A stretch of DNA of 34,926 nucleotides from Bacteroidales bacterium (GTDB lineage: Bacteria; Bacteroidota; Bacteroidia; Bacteroidales; F082), in assembly GCA_017508895.1 (NCBI GenBank), contig JAFWRA010000291.1, positions 1 through 34,926 of the forward strand, written 5' to 3'. The notes under the pieces are model-generated. The model ran no database searches. It saw only the letters and a list, made by a program, of their open reading frames with translations, and was not told the DNA's origin. Both the position numbers and the translations under genes were made by a program. Below, in pieces: positions 1 through 6,719 of this stretch (position 1 is the first letter of the stretch; every line of letters starts with the position of its first letter).

Positions 1-141
1 GGTCAGTTGCAGCCCCATCTTCTGCATGTCAACATAGTTCAGGCGCTCGACGAACATCGGGAGCCACATGCCTTCATCGGCATACACGCGACCCACCGAA
101 ACCATGATGGCCATCGCGATGATTCCTAATACTTTCTTCAT
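1..141 (-). CDS. Family S46 dipeptidyl-peptidase (DPP7/DPP11-like), N-terminal fragment
   Basis: Only the first 47 codons are inside the window; the rest lies beyond the left edge. The ATG at 141 opens a Sec signal peptide (MKKVLGIIAMAIMVSVGRVYA) followed at once by ADEGMWLP. That DEGMWL signature right after signal cleavage, then a helix with VDMQKMGLQL, is how the Bacteroidota S46 exopeptidases begin. These are periplasmic serine peptidases that remove dipeptides from peptide N-termini, feeding proteinaceous growth. The catalytic residues are outside the window, so DPP7 versus DPP11 specificity cannot be judged. A TAAATTTG promoter element lies about 50 bases upstream. The family call rests on the N-terminal signature only. 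Confidence 0.8.
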   Translation of the reverse strand, partial: MKKVLGIIAMAIMVSVGRVYADEGMWLPMFVERLNYVDMQKMGLQLT

Positions 142-191
142 ATAATTTAAAGATTAAAAATTTAAAATTTAAAATTCGGTTAAAGCGGCGG

Positions 192-199
192 CAAATTTA
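192..199 (-). promoter_or_regulatory. -7 promoter element of the S46 peptidase gene
   Basis: On the minus strand this reads TAAATTTG followed by CCGCCGC, matching the Bacteroidota TAnnTTTG consensus. The predicted transcript start near 185 gives a leader of about 45 bases, mostly AT-rich simple sequence. No clear -33 TTG is visible. Confidence 0.6.
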
Positions 200-284
200 G
201 AAAAATAAATCGTATCTCCCCTCGAAAATCTCCTTGATTCAACAATTAAACGGTTAAACTCTTCAACGATTCAACAATAAACCT

Positions 285-292
285 TATTTTTG
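285..292 (+). promoter_or_regulatory. -7 promoter element of the rlmL-like gene
   Basis: TATTTTTG followed by CAGC matches TAnnTTTG. Transcription would start near 299, giving a leader of about 10 bases before the ATG at 309. Upstream lies an ATTCAAC-rich low-complexity stretch (about 235-282). Confidence 0.65.
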
Positions 293-308
293 CAGCAAAT
301 TACCACGC

Positions 309-1484
309 ATGGAAGACAATTACCAACTGATCACCAAAACTGCCGCCGGACTCGAAGACGTGCTGGCCGCCGAGATTAAGGCCTTAGGAGCAAAAAACGT
401 GCGCCCCATGCACCGCGCCGTCATTTGCGAAGGCAACAAGGAACTGATGTACCGGATTAATTATGAGGTGCGCACAGCCCTCAAGGTGTTGAAGCCTTTC
501 AAGAACTTCTTTGCCAAGAACCCCGATGACTTATATAATAAGGTGAAGGAAATCAACTGGTGTGAGTTGCTCCGCACCGACCAGACCTTCTGCATCGATG
601 CCGTGACGAGCGGACGGTTTTTCACCCACTCGCAATATGCAGGTCTGACCATGAAAGATGCCATCGTCGACCAATTCCGCGATGTGTATGGCATCCGTCC
701 CAACATCAACACTTTGAGCCCCGACCTGCGCATCAATTTGCATATCCGCGAGGACAAAGTAACCATCCTCTTCGACAGTTCGGGCGAGAGTCTGCACCAT
801 CGTGGCTACCGCAAACAAGTCGACAAGGCCCCGATGAACGAAGTGCTGGCGGCAGGTCTTATCCAACTCTCAGGCTGGAAGGCCGACAGCAACTTCCTTG
901 ACTGCATGTGCGGTTCGGGCACATTGCCCATCGAGGCAGCGATGTATGCGATGAAGATACCGCCGGGCTACTATCGCAAGCAATGGGGTTTCATGAAATG
1001 GGATGATTACGATGCCGAACTGTGGCAGCGCATCCGCCAAGAGGCCGATGAAAAGATTTGTGATTTCGACCATGAAATATGGGCCTCCGACCGCTCACCA
1101 AAGGCCGTGGCCATTGCTGAAGACAACATCAACTACGCTCACCTGCAGCACGACATCCACCTGATGAAAAAGGACATGCACGACCTCACCCCACCCGAAG
1201 GCGGTGGCATCCTCATCATCAACCCGCCCTACGGTGACCGTTTAGAGGAAGACGACATCGACACGCTATATGAGGAAATCGGGCACACCCTAAAGCACAA
1301 CTTCCAAGGCTTCCAGTGCTGGCTCATCACTGACGATGCCGTGGCCTTAAAGCATGTCGGCCTAAAGCCCACAGCTAAGATCCCCGTTTGGAACGGGCCT
1401 TTGGAGTGCCGTTTTGTGAGGTTTGATATTTTTGAAGGGTCTTTGAAAGAAAAGAAGGCAAGGGAGGTAGAAGAAAACGATTAA
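309..1484 (+). CDS. rlmL: THUMP-domain 23S rRNA (guanine-N2) methyltransferase, RlmL-like
   Basis: A 391-residue cytoplasmic RNA methyltransferase of the COG0116 group. An N-terminal ferredoxin-like/THUMP region (roughly residues 5-155) is expected to bind rRNA. The Rossmann-fold catalytic domain carries the SAM motif LDCMCGSGTLPIEAA near residues 199-213 and the NPPYGDR catalytic motif near 309-315, typical of base N-methyltransferases. E. coli RlmL modifies G2445 of 23S rRNA and is fused to RlmK. Here the protein stops after the RlmL part, the usual Bacteroidota form, so the exact target is inferred. The stop codon overlaps by 4 bases that of the convergent pth gene (shared ttaa), leaving no room for a separate terminator. 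Confidence 0.88.
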   Translation: MEDNYQLITKTAAGLEDVLAAEIKALGAKNVRPMHRAVICEGNKELMYRINYEVRTALKVLKPFKNFFAKNPDDLYNKVKEINWCELLRTDQTFCIDAVTSGRFFTHSQYAGLTMKDAIVDQFRDVYGIRPNINTLSPDLRINLHIREDKVTILFDSSGESLHHRGYRKQVDKAPMNEVLAAGLIQLSGWKADSNFLDCMCGSGTLPIEAAMYAMKIPPGYYRKQWGFMKWDDYDAELWQRIRQEADEKICDFDHEIWASDRSPKAVAIAEDNINYAHLQHDIHLMKKDMHDLTPPEGGGILIINPPYGDRLEEDDIDTLYEEIGHTLKHNFQGFQCWLITDDAVALKHVGLKPTAKIPVWNGPLECRFVRFDIFEGSLKEKKAREVEEND

Positions 1485-2044
1485 CGTTTATTATACTGGT
1501 TCATCGTCCTGTCCGGCCCCTGAACGACAAAACTCTTGATGATTTCCACAGCTTCATCCACTTTTTGGTCGACAATGGGCTCTTCTGAGGGCTTCCATTG
1601 ACCCAGCACAAAATCAATCTGACGGCCACGCGGGAAGTCGTCGCCCAAACCAAAACGCAGACGGCAGAACACATTAGTGCCTAACTTCTCGATGATGTCA
1701 GTCAGGCCGTTATGGCCACCGTCGGCACCCTGTTTGCGTAGGCGTAACGAGCCCAAAGGCAAAGCGATGTCATCGTTGACGACCAACAGATTCTCCATTG
1801 GAATCTTCTCCTGCTGCAGCCAGTACTTCACCGCCTTGCCGCTCAGGTTCATGTAGGTCGTGGGTTTGATGACAAGCAGGGTCTTGCCCTTGTATTTCAT
1901 CTCCGAAGTCTGGGCAAGTCGGTTTGTGGTGAAAGTACCCTCAAGGTCTTTCGCCAAACGGTCGGCAATCTTGAAGCCAATATTATGACGGGTGTTGTCG
2001 TATTCGGCACCTATGTTTCCCAAACAGGCTATCAGGTATTTCAT
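1481..2044 (-). CDS. pth: Peptidyl-tRNA hydrolase
   Basis: A 187-residue protein that cleaves the ester bond of peptidyl-tRNAs released from stalled ribosomes, recycling tRNA. It starts MKYLIACLGN and carries the family's active-site residues at E. coli-like positions: N10 in LGN, H20 in NTRHNIGF, TYMNLSG around the substrate-binding Asn, VNDDIALP with the catalytic Asp, and GGHNGL. The open frame extends 54 codons further upstream, but a TATCTTTG promoter at 2086-2093 lies inside that extension, so the transcript should begin near 2079 and the ATG at 2044 is the real start. The length fits the family (about 190). It is separated from the upstream rplY gene by a strong terminator. Confidence 0.95.
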   Translation of the reverse strand: MKYLIACLGNIGAEYDNTRHNIGFKIADRLAKDLEGTFTTNRLAQTSEMKYKGKTLLVIKPTTYMNLSGKAVKYWLQQEKIPMENLLVVNDDIALPLGSLRLRKQGADGGHNGLTDIIEKLGTNVFCRLRFGLGDDFPRGRQIDFVLGQWKPSEEPIVDQKVDEAVEIIKSFVVQGPDRTMNQYNKR

Positions 2045-2085
2045 CTCATTGGGTTGGTTTTGTTTTTCTTTACGAAAAAGGCGTG

Positions 2086-2093
2086 CAAAGATA
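2086..2093 (-). promoter_or_regulatory. -7 promoter element of pth (decides the start codon)
   Basis: Minus-strand TATCTTTG followed by CACGCC is a perfect TAnnTTTG element. It lies within the longer open frame of pth and so excludes the upstream ATG candidates near 2110 and 2206. Confidence 0.75.
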
Positions 2094-2177
2094 CAACTAA
2101 TTATTGACATTACTATATATAATCTTCGGCTGCCACGCTGTGACAGCCCAACAACTGGCAACTGATAACTACCAACT

Positions 2178-2201
2178 AAAAAAGGCCGCCCGAAGACGGC
2201 C
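2178..2201 (-). terminator. Rho-independent terminator downstream of rplY
   Basis: Minus strand: a 7-bp stem GGCCGTC/GGCGGCC (one G-U pair) closed by a TTCG tetraloop and followed by six T residues. It begins about 22 bases after the rplY stop codon and insulates rplY from pth. Confidence 0.85.
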
Positions 2202-2223
2202 CTCATTATGAAAACAAAAAAAT

Positions 2224-2802
2224 TTACTCTTCAGTCTCTTCGGATGCAGCAACAGCACCACGGGCAGCGTTGACTGCAAAGATGACGGTGTAGCCAGGAG
2301 TGACAGGCGTCACATTCTCAATGTTCAGATCCTTCACCTTGATGGCTTCGTTGATGTTCACATTGCTGATGTTGACTTTCACATAGTCCGGGAGATCCTT
2401 AATCAGACCGCAAACCTTCACCTTCTTGATACCCATCTTGGGTTTACCACCACGCATGACACCGGCAGCCGAGCCTTCGAGGGCGATAGGCAGCACAACG
2501 GTGACGGGCTTGTCTTCCTTCACGATAAGGAAGTCGGCGTGCAACACTTGGTCAGTCACAGGATGATACTGAATGTCCTGAAGAATAGTCTTGTAAGTCT
2601 TGCCGTTGACTTCAAAATCGATGATGTAAGTCTCAGGGGTGAAGAGAATCTTGGAAAAATTCTTGGCAGGAGTGGCGAAGTGCACTTGCTCCTCACCTGC
2701 ACCGTACATGACACATGGAACCATCTCGGCCTTACGCAAAGCCTTAGTATCCTTTTTCCCTACGTTCTCGCGGAGAGAACCGCTCAATGATACAGTTTTC
2801 AT
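2224..2802 (-). CDS. rplY: 50S ribosomal protein L25 (TL5/CTC two-domain form)
   Basis: A 192-residue protein that binds 5S rRNA in the large ribosomal subunit. The N-terminal L25 domain (roughly residues 1-90) shows SGSLRENVGKKDTKALRK, the motif with VPCVMYGAG, and QDIQYHPVTDQVLHADF near its end. The C-terminal beta domain (about 95-180), containing the run from VVLPIALEGSAAGVMRGG to VNISNVNINEAIKV, is the TL5/CTC extension of the long family form. The acidic Glu-rich tail (EETEE) is common in this clade. No clear TAnnTTTG promoter was seen in the 87 bases before it, so it may be read from the prs promoter. It ends at a strong terminator. Confidence 0.95.
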   Translation of the reverse strand: MKTVSLSGSLRENVGKKDTKALRKAEMVPCVMYGAGEEQVHFATPAKNFSKILFTPETYIIDFEVNGKTYKTILQDIQYHPVTDQVLHADFLIVKEDKPVTVVLPIALEGSAAGVMRGGKPKMGIKKVKVCGLIKDLPDYVKVNISNVNINEAIKVKDLNIENVTPVTPGYTVIFAVNAARGAVAASEETEE

Positions 2803-2849
2803 TGTGTTTGATTGTTTAATTGATTGTTGTTTAATTGTTTATTGTTGTT

Positions 2850-2879
2850 TGTGGAGACGCGATAAATCGCGTCTCTACA
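2850..2879. repeat. REP-like palindrome between rplY and prs
   Basis: Arms of 14 bp (2850-2863 and 2866-2879) pair with a single G-U wobble around a 2-base centre: TGTGGAGACGCGAT / ATCGCGTCTCTACA. There is no good T-run on either side, so a simple intrinsic terminator is not favoured. The TGTAGAG-type ends are shared with the palindrome at 7741-7769, suggesting a dispersed intergenic palindrome family. Confidence 0.75.
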
Positions 2880-2889
2880 GGATTTTGCA

Positions 2890-3846
2890 TTATTTGAATA
2901 ATGAACTAATCGATTCATACGATTCCACGCGGTGGATGACATCGGCAAACAAATCGGCCGTGCTGACCACATGGATCTTCTTTGATGCGTTGGCCGGCAA
3001 CGGAATGGAATCGGTGACCACTACCTCGCTGAACACCGAATTGTCCAAACGCTCCATGGCAGGACCGCTGCAAACGGCATGGGTGGCGAAGGCGCGGACG
3101 CTCTTGGCCCCGTTGTCCATAATCAACTGACCAGCCTTCACAATCGTGCCAGCTGTGTCGATGATGTCGTCAATGATAATCACGTTCTTGTCTTTCACGT
3201 CGCCGATGAGGGTCATGCTGTCGACCACATTGGCACGCGGACGATGCTTGTGGCAGATGGCAAGGTCGCAACCGAGACGTTTGGCGTAGGCTGAAGCACG
3301 CTTTGAGGCGCCAAGGTCAGGAGCAGCGATCAGCAGGTCTTCGATTTGCATCTTCTTGATATGGTCAATAAAGAGGCTGGAAGCATAAAGTGCATCCACG
3401 GGGATGTCGAAGAAACCTTGGATTTGGTCGGCATGAAGGTCGAGTGTGATGATGCGGTTGACACCAGCAGCAACCAACAAGTTGGCCACCAACTTGGAGC
3501 CAATGCTCACACGAGGTTGGTCCTTACGGTCCTGACGAGCCCATCCGAAATAAGGAATCACGGCGATGATTTTATGGGCCGAGGCGCGCTTGGCCGCATC
3601 AATCATAAGCAAAAGCTCCATCAGATTCTCGGTAGGCGGCATGGTGGACTGCACAATAAACACGTGATGACCACGGATGCTGTCTTCATAACAAGGTTGA
3701 AATTCACCGTCAGAGAAAACGGATACTGGAGAATTCCCCAATTTGAAATCTGGCTTATTCTCTTGGCGACTATAGGCTTCCGCAATCTTTGCACCCAGTT
3801 CCGAAGTGGCTCTTCCGGCAAAAATGGAAACGAATTTTCCTGGCAT
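2890..3846 (-). CDS. prs: Ribose-phosphate pyrophosphokinase (PRPP synthase)
   Basis: A 318-residue enzyme that makes PRPP from ribose 5-phosphate and ATP for purine, pyrimidine, NAD, His and Trp synthesis. Visible hallmarks are FSDGEF in the N-terminal half, PYFGWARQDRKD (ATP-binding flexible loop), LDLHADQIQGFFDIPVD, and the PRPP-binding loop NVIIIDDIIDTAGTI. The frame is open 19 codons further upstream, but a TAATTTTG promoter (3871-3878) lies inside that extension, so the ATG at 3846 (MPGKFVSIFAGRA) is the start; the length then fits the usual 310-320 residues. It is probably the first gene of a prs-rplY unit. Confidence 0.95.
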   Translation of the reverse strand: MPGKFVSIFAGRATSELGAKIAEAYSRQENKPDFKLGNSPVSVFSDGEFQPCYEDSIRGHHVFIVQSTMPPTENLMELLLMIDAAKRASAHKIIAVIPYFGWARQDRKDQPRVSIGSKLVANLLVAAGVNRIITLDLHADQIQGFFDIPVDALYASSLFIDHIKKMQIEDLLIAAPDLGASKRASAYAKRLGCDLAICHKHRPRANVVDSMTLIGDVKDKNVIIIDDIIDTAGTIVKAGQLIMDNGAKSVRAFATHAVCSGPAMERLDNSVFSEVVVTDSIPLPANASKKIHVVSTADLFADVIHRVESYESISSLFK

Positions 3847-3870
3847 TTGTAAATGTGTTGATTGAGGCTG

Positions 3871-3900
3871 CAAAATTAGCGATTTTCTCTTTGTTGACAA
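3871..3900 (-). promoter_or_regulatory. Promoter of prs
   Basis: On the minus strand a TTG (3898-3900) is separated by 19 bases from TAATTTTG (3871-3878), matching the Bacteroidota -33/-7 arrangement. Transcription would start near 3864, 18 bases before the chosen prs ATG. Confidence 0.75.
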
Positions 3901-3999
3901 CACTTTATTTCACAAAACAAGCAATAAATATAAAGCAATTGAATTCCAATACTTTACATCAACAGAATCAATAAAAACAACGTTTTTTTCAAAAGTTAC

Positions 4000-4029
4000 T
4001 TGCGCAAACAAAAAAAATCCGTAATTTTG
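4000..4029 (+). promoter_or_regulatory. Promoter of tRNA-Leu
   Basis: TTG at 4000-4002 and TAATTTTG at 4022-4029 are separated by 19 bases, the Bacteroidota spacing. It points at the tRNA gene 50 bases downstream. Confidence 0.75.
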
Positions 4030-4079
4030 CAGCCGCGTTTCAGAACCAGATACCCGTTCTGGTGAGCACGCCGAACCAT

Positions 4080-4166
4080 GCCGAAGTGGCGGAATCGGTA
4101 GACGCGTCGGTCTCAAAAACCGATGAGGTAACACTCGTGCCGGTTCGATCCCGGCCTTCGGTACCA
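4080..4166 (+). tRNA. tRNA-Leu (anticodon CAA)
   Basis: An 87-base class II tRNA. The 7-bp acceptor stem GCCGAAG/CTTCGGT has a terminal G-U pair, and is followed by discriminator A and an encoded CCA (4164-4166). The anticodon stem TCGGT/ACCGA encloses loop CTCAAAA, giving anticodon CAA at 4114-4116, which reads UUG leucine codons. The long variable arm (TGAGGTAACACTCGT region) and the T-loop GTTCGATCC confirm a class II leucine tRNA. Confidence 0.97.
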
Positions 4167-4170
4167 GATA

Positions 4171-4200
4171 GCCTTCAAGCATGTCCTTGAGGGCTTTTTT
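4171..4200 (+). terminator. Rho-independent terminator of the tRNA-Leu transcript
   Basis: A 9-bp stem GCCTTCAAG/CTTGAGGGC (one G-U pair) with loop CATGTC, followed by six T residues, starting 4 bases after the tRNA CCA end. Confidence 0.85.
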
Positions 4201-4232
4201 CGTTGAAAAACAAATTAAACAGTTAGAAAATA

Positions 4233-4925
4233 ATGATTTACACACACGAAGTGCAACTTCAATGTTGCGTGAAGAAAGGCGCCAACCATCCAAGCGCTCC
4301 GATTCCGGAGGAAGGCAAGTGGGTGCGCGTCAAAGATGTGAAAGACATCAGCGGTTTTACCCACGGTATCGGCTGGTGTGCTCCCCAACAGGGCGCTTGT
4401 AAGTTGACCCTCAACGTGAAAGACGGCATCATCCAAGAGGCTTTGGTTGAGACCATCGGTTGCTCAGGTATGACCCATTCTGCCGCCATGGCCGCCGAAA
4501 TCCTGCCTGGCAAGACCGTCCTCGAAGCCCTCAACACCGACCTCGTTTGCGACGCCATCAACACGGCCATGCGCGAGATTTTCCTGCAAATCGTTTACGG
4601 TCGCTCACAATCGGCCTTCTCAGAAGGCGGCCTGCTGATTGGTGCTTCGTTGGAAGACCTCGGCAAAGGTCTGCGCAGCCAAGTCGGCACCATGTTCGGC
4701 ACCCTCGAAAAAGGTCCCCGTTACCTTGAGATGACCGAAGGCTACTGCTCCCGCCTCGCCTTGGACGAAAACAACGAAATTATCGGTTACGAATTTATCA
4801 GCCTCGGCAAGATGATGGACTACATCAAGAATGGCGATGACGCAAACGAAGCCCTCAGGAAAGCTACAAACACTTACGGCCGTTTCGCCGAGGCAGTCAG
4901 ATACATTGACCCACGTAAAGAATAA
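4233..4925 (+). CDS. IscU/NifU-like iron-sulfur cluster scaffold protein (partner of GGGtGRT protein)
   Basis: A 230-residue protein. Its core has the spacing of the NifU_N/IscU fold: WCAPQQGACKLTLNV, then ETIGCSGMTHSAAMAAEIL near residues 73-91, where the GCSGMTHSA motif matches the family's GCG-x-SxAS cluster-binding loop. Conserved Cys residues in WCAP, GAC and GCSG could ligate a nascent Fe-S cluster, as in IscU. The C-terminal third (LGKMMDYIKNG onward) is extra relative to classical IscU. The next gene follows 12 bases later behind a strong ribosome binding site, so the two form an operon. This pairing of scaffold and GGGtGRT protein is recurrent in anaerobic bacteria as I recall, but the client is unknown. 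No clear TAnnTTTG promoter was found after the tRNA terminator, so its start of transcription is unresolved. Confidence 0.8.
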   Translation: MIYTHEVQLQCCVKKGANHPSAPIPEEGKWVRVKDVKDISGFTHGIGWCAPQQGACKLTLNVKDGIIQEALVETIGCSGMTHSAAMAAEILPGKTVLEALNTDLVCDAINTAMREIFLQIVYGRSQSAFSEGGLLIGASLEDLGKGLRSQVGTMFGTLEKGPRYLEMTEGYCSRLALDENNEIIGYEFISLGKMMDYIKNGDDANEALRKATNTYGRFAEAVRYIDPRKE

Positions 4926-4930
4926 GGAGG
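4924..4930 (+). promoter_or_regulatory. Perfect Shine-Dalgarno site of the GGGtGRT gene
   Basis: AAGGAGG lies 7 bases before the ATG at 4938 and overlaps the stop codon of the preceding gene. It is exceptional here: nearly all other genes in the window start without a recognisable purine-rich site, as is normal in Bacteroidota. Confidence 0.85.
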
Positions 4931-4937
4931 ACATACC

Positions 4938-5948
4938 ATGGCAAGAAGAGAAGTAAAATTTGAAAGTCAGGAACGCCGCATGGCCAATGTCCTGAAAGTT
5001 TTGAACCAATACGGCATCAACAGCATCGAGGAAGCCGACGAGATTTGCGAAGCCAAGGGCATCGACCCCTACACAATGGCCGAAGAAACCCAGCCTATCT
5101 GCTTCGAGAACGTGAAGTGGGCCTACACCTGCGGTGCCGCCATCGCCATCAAGAAGGGCTGCAAGACCGCTGCCGATGCCGCCGAAGCCATCGGTGAAGG
5201 CCTGCAGTCGTTCTGTATCGACGGTTCCGTCGCCGACGACCGTAAGGTCGGTATCGGCCACGGCAACCTCGCCGCCCGTCTGCTCCGCGAGGAGACCGAG
5301 TGCTTCGCCTTCTTGGCCGGCCACGAGAGCTTCGCCGCCGCCGAAGGCGCCATCAAGATCGCTGAGATGGCCAACAAGGTGCGCCAGAAACCCCTGCGCG
5401 TCATCCTCAACGGCCTCGGCAAAGACGCCGCCAAGATCATCAGCCGCATCAACGGCTTCACCTATTGCCGCACCGAGTTCGACTACTACACCGGCAAGGT
5501 GACCGTCGTGGAGCGTATCCCCTACTCCACAGGTCTCCGCTCGAAGGTGAACTGCTACGGTGCCGACGACGTCCGTGAAGGCGTGGCCATCCTGTGGCTG
5601 GAGAACGTTGACGTGTCCATCACGGGCAACTCGACCAACCCGACCCGCTTCCAACACCCTGTGGCGGGCACCTATAAGAAAGAGCGTCTGTTGGCAGGCA
5701 AGCCCTACTTCTCCGTCGCCTCTGGCGGTGGCACGGGCCGCACCCTGCACCCCGACAACATGGCTGCTGGTCCTGCCAGCTATGGTATGACCGACACCAT
5801 GGGCCGCATGCACAGCGACGCCCAGTTTGCAGGCTCCTCATCCGTACCGGCACACGTCGAGATGATGGGTTACCTCGGCATGGGCAACAACCCGATGGTG
5901 GGTGCCACCGTCGCCGTCGCCGTCGCCGTGGAACAGGCTATGAAATAA
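4938..5948 (+). CDS. GGGtGRT-family protein
   Basis: A 336-residue protein with the exact signature GGGTGRT (in FSVASGGGTGRTLHPDN, about residues 255-270) that names the Pfam family GGGtGRT. The function of the family is not established. It is rich in Cys in its N-terminal third (DEICEAKG, QPICFENV, YTCGAA, KKGCKTA, QSFCIDG), consistent with Fe-S or metal binding, and it pairs with the Fe-S scaffold gene before it. No signal peptide or membrane segment is seen; it is probably cytoplasmic. Codon use is strongly biased to C- and G-ending codons and the ribosome binding site is perfect, both suggesting very high expression. It ends at a bidirectional terminator. Confidence 0.9.
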   Translation: MARREVKFESQERRMANVLKVLNQYGINSIEEADEICEAKGIDPYTMAEETQPICFENVKWAYTCGAAIAIKKGCKTAADAAEAIGEGLQSFCIDGSVADDRKVGIGHGNLAARLLREETECFAFLAGHESFAAAEGAIKIAEMANKVRQKPLRVILNGLGKDAAKIISRINGFTYCRTEFDYYTGKVTVVERIPYSTGLRSKVNCYGADDVREGVAILWLENVDVSITGNSTNPTRFQHPVAGTYKKERLLAGKPYFSVASGGGTGRTLHPDNMAAGPASYGMTDTMGRMHSDAQFAGSSSVPAHVEMMGYLGMGNNPMVGATVAVAVAVEQAMK

Positions 5949-5969
5949 TTCAGAAGTAGACTGAAGACG

Positions 5970-5999
5970 AAAAAAGGTTCCGATGTTCGGAACCTTTTT
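5970..5999. terminator. Bidirectional rho-independent terminator
   Basis: An 8-bp perfect stem GGTTCCGA/TCGGAACC with a TGT loop (5976-5994), flanked by a run of A on the left and five T on the right. It can stop both the GGGtGRT transcript (+) and the L,D-transpeptidase transcript (-). Confidence 0.9.
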
Positions 6000-6002
6000 C
6001 GT

Positions 6003-6626
6003 TTATTCATCAGCGAGTATCACGACTCGCATCCCAACAAAAGCATAGTTCTCTTTGAGTTGAATCAAGTCGTCGTCGCGGAGTCGGATGCAGCCCTCGC
6101 TGCCACGTCCTGGCACCGAACTTTCGTTGTTGGTGCTACCATGGATGCCAATACCCGAATGGCCTGGCGTTTTCAGTCGCATGAACCAATGACCGTATGA
6201 CAAAATCGCACCGCGACCGTCACCGAAGTCGTGTGTCCATTGGGAAGCATCCACTATTTCAGTGATAGTGAAGGGATTATCGGCCGTACATTCGGGTGTC
6301 TTCATGTCTCCTTTCTTCTCTTTTTGACCTTTCTTCAAGCCCACGCAAACGGGATAATGCACGCGCTTGAGGGTGTCGCCGTCCACCACCTCGCAAACAT
6401 AAAGCCGATATTCAGGCTTGGAAATGAGGATGAAGCAGTTCTTTTTGTTCACCACCTCGGAATAATAAGTCGCCGTATCAGCGGGAACGGTGACGACAGT
6501 GTCCATCAGGCTCATTTCCACGATAGGTTCTTGTTTTTCAACTACATTGCCTGAAGTATTAGTACCGCATGAAGGCATGGCGAACAAGGCCGCCAAAAGA
6601 CTGAATATAAGGGTCATTTTTTTCAT
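6003..6626 (-). CDS. L,D-transpeptidase (YkuD domain) lipoprotein
   Basis: A 207-residue envelope protein. The ATG at 6626 begins a lipoprotein signal peptide (MKKMTLIFSLLAALFAMPSC), with the lipobox Cys at residue 20. The YkuD domain occupies about residues 65-205 and shows the catalytic pattern GIGIHGS followed by RGSEGCIRL, with the conserved His and nucleophilic Cys. Such enzymes cross-link peptidoglycan stem peptides (3-3 links) or attach proteins to peptidoglycan. The frame is open further upstream, but a TACTTTTG promoter at 6647-6654 places the transcript start just before this ATG. The gene stands alone, divergent from rlmN. Confidence 0.9.
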   Translation of the reverse strand: MKKMTLIFSLLAALFAMPSCGTNTSGNVVEKQEPIVEMSLMDTVVTVPADTATYYSEVVNKKNCFILISKPEYRLYVCEVVDGDTLKRVHYPVCVGLKKGQKEKKGDMKTPECTADNPFTITEIVDASQWTHDFGDGRGAILSYGHWFMRLKTPGHSGIGIHGSTNNESSVPGRGSEGCIRLRDDDLIQLKENYAFVGMRVVILADE

Positions 6627-6646
6627 GATATTTCGAAACACGGGTG

Positions 6647-6654
6647 CAAAAGTA
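6647..6654 (-). promoter_or_regulatory. -7 promoter element of the L,D-transpeptidase gene
   Basis: Minus-strand TACTTTTG followed by CACCCG matches TAnnTTTG and lies 21 bases before the ATG at 6626. Confidence 0.65.
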
Positions 6655-6707
6655 AACATTTTTTGGTGTTTGCGACCTTGTCCAAACAAGAACACATCAT
6701 TTTTCCT

Positions 6708-6715
6708 TATTTTTG
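6708..6715 (+). promoter_or_regulatory. -7 promoter element of rlmN
   Basis: TATTTTTG is followed by CGGC and then directly by the ATG at 6720. Only 4 bases separate the element from the start codon, implying a leaderless or almost leaderless mRNA, or a start at the second Met (6729). Confidence 0.65.
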
Positions 6716-6719
6716 CGGC

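Noticed and set aside
2850..2879. Simple intrinsic terminator of prs
   Set aside because: The stem is strong but neither side has a convincing T-run, so it is listed as a palindromic repeat instead.
4171..4232. Riboswitch or attenuator before the Fe-S scaffold gene
   Set aside because: The hairpin plus T-run is fully explained as the tRNA terminator and the remaining leader is too short for a riboswitch.
4620..5813. 397-codon ORF on the minus strand opposite the scaffold and GGGtGRT genes
   Set aside because: It is a shadow created by the strong C/G third-position bias of the real genes; the translation has no family features and no promoter.
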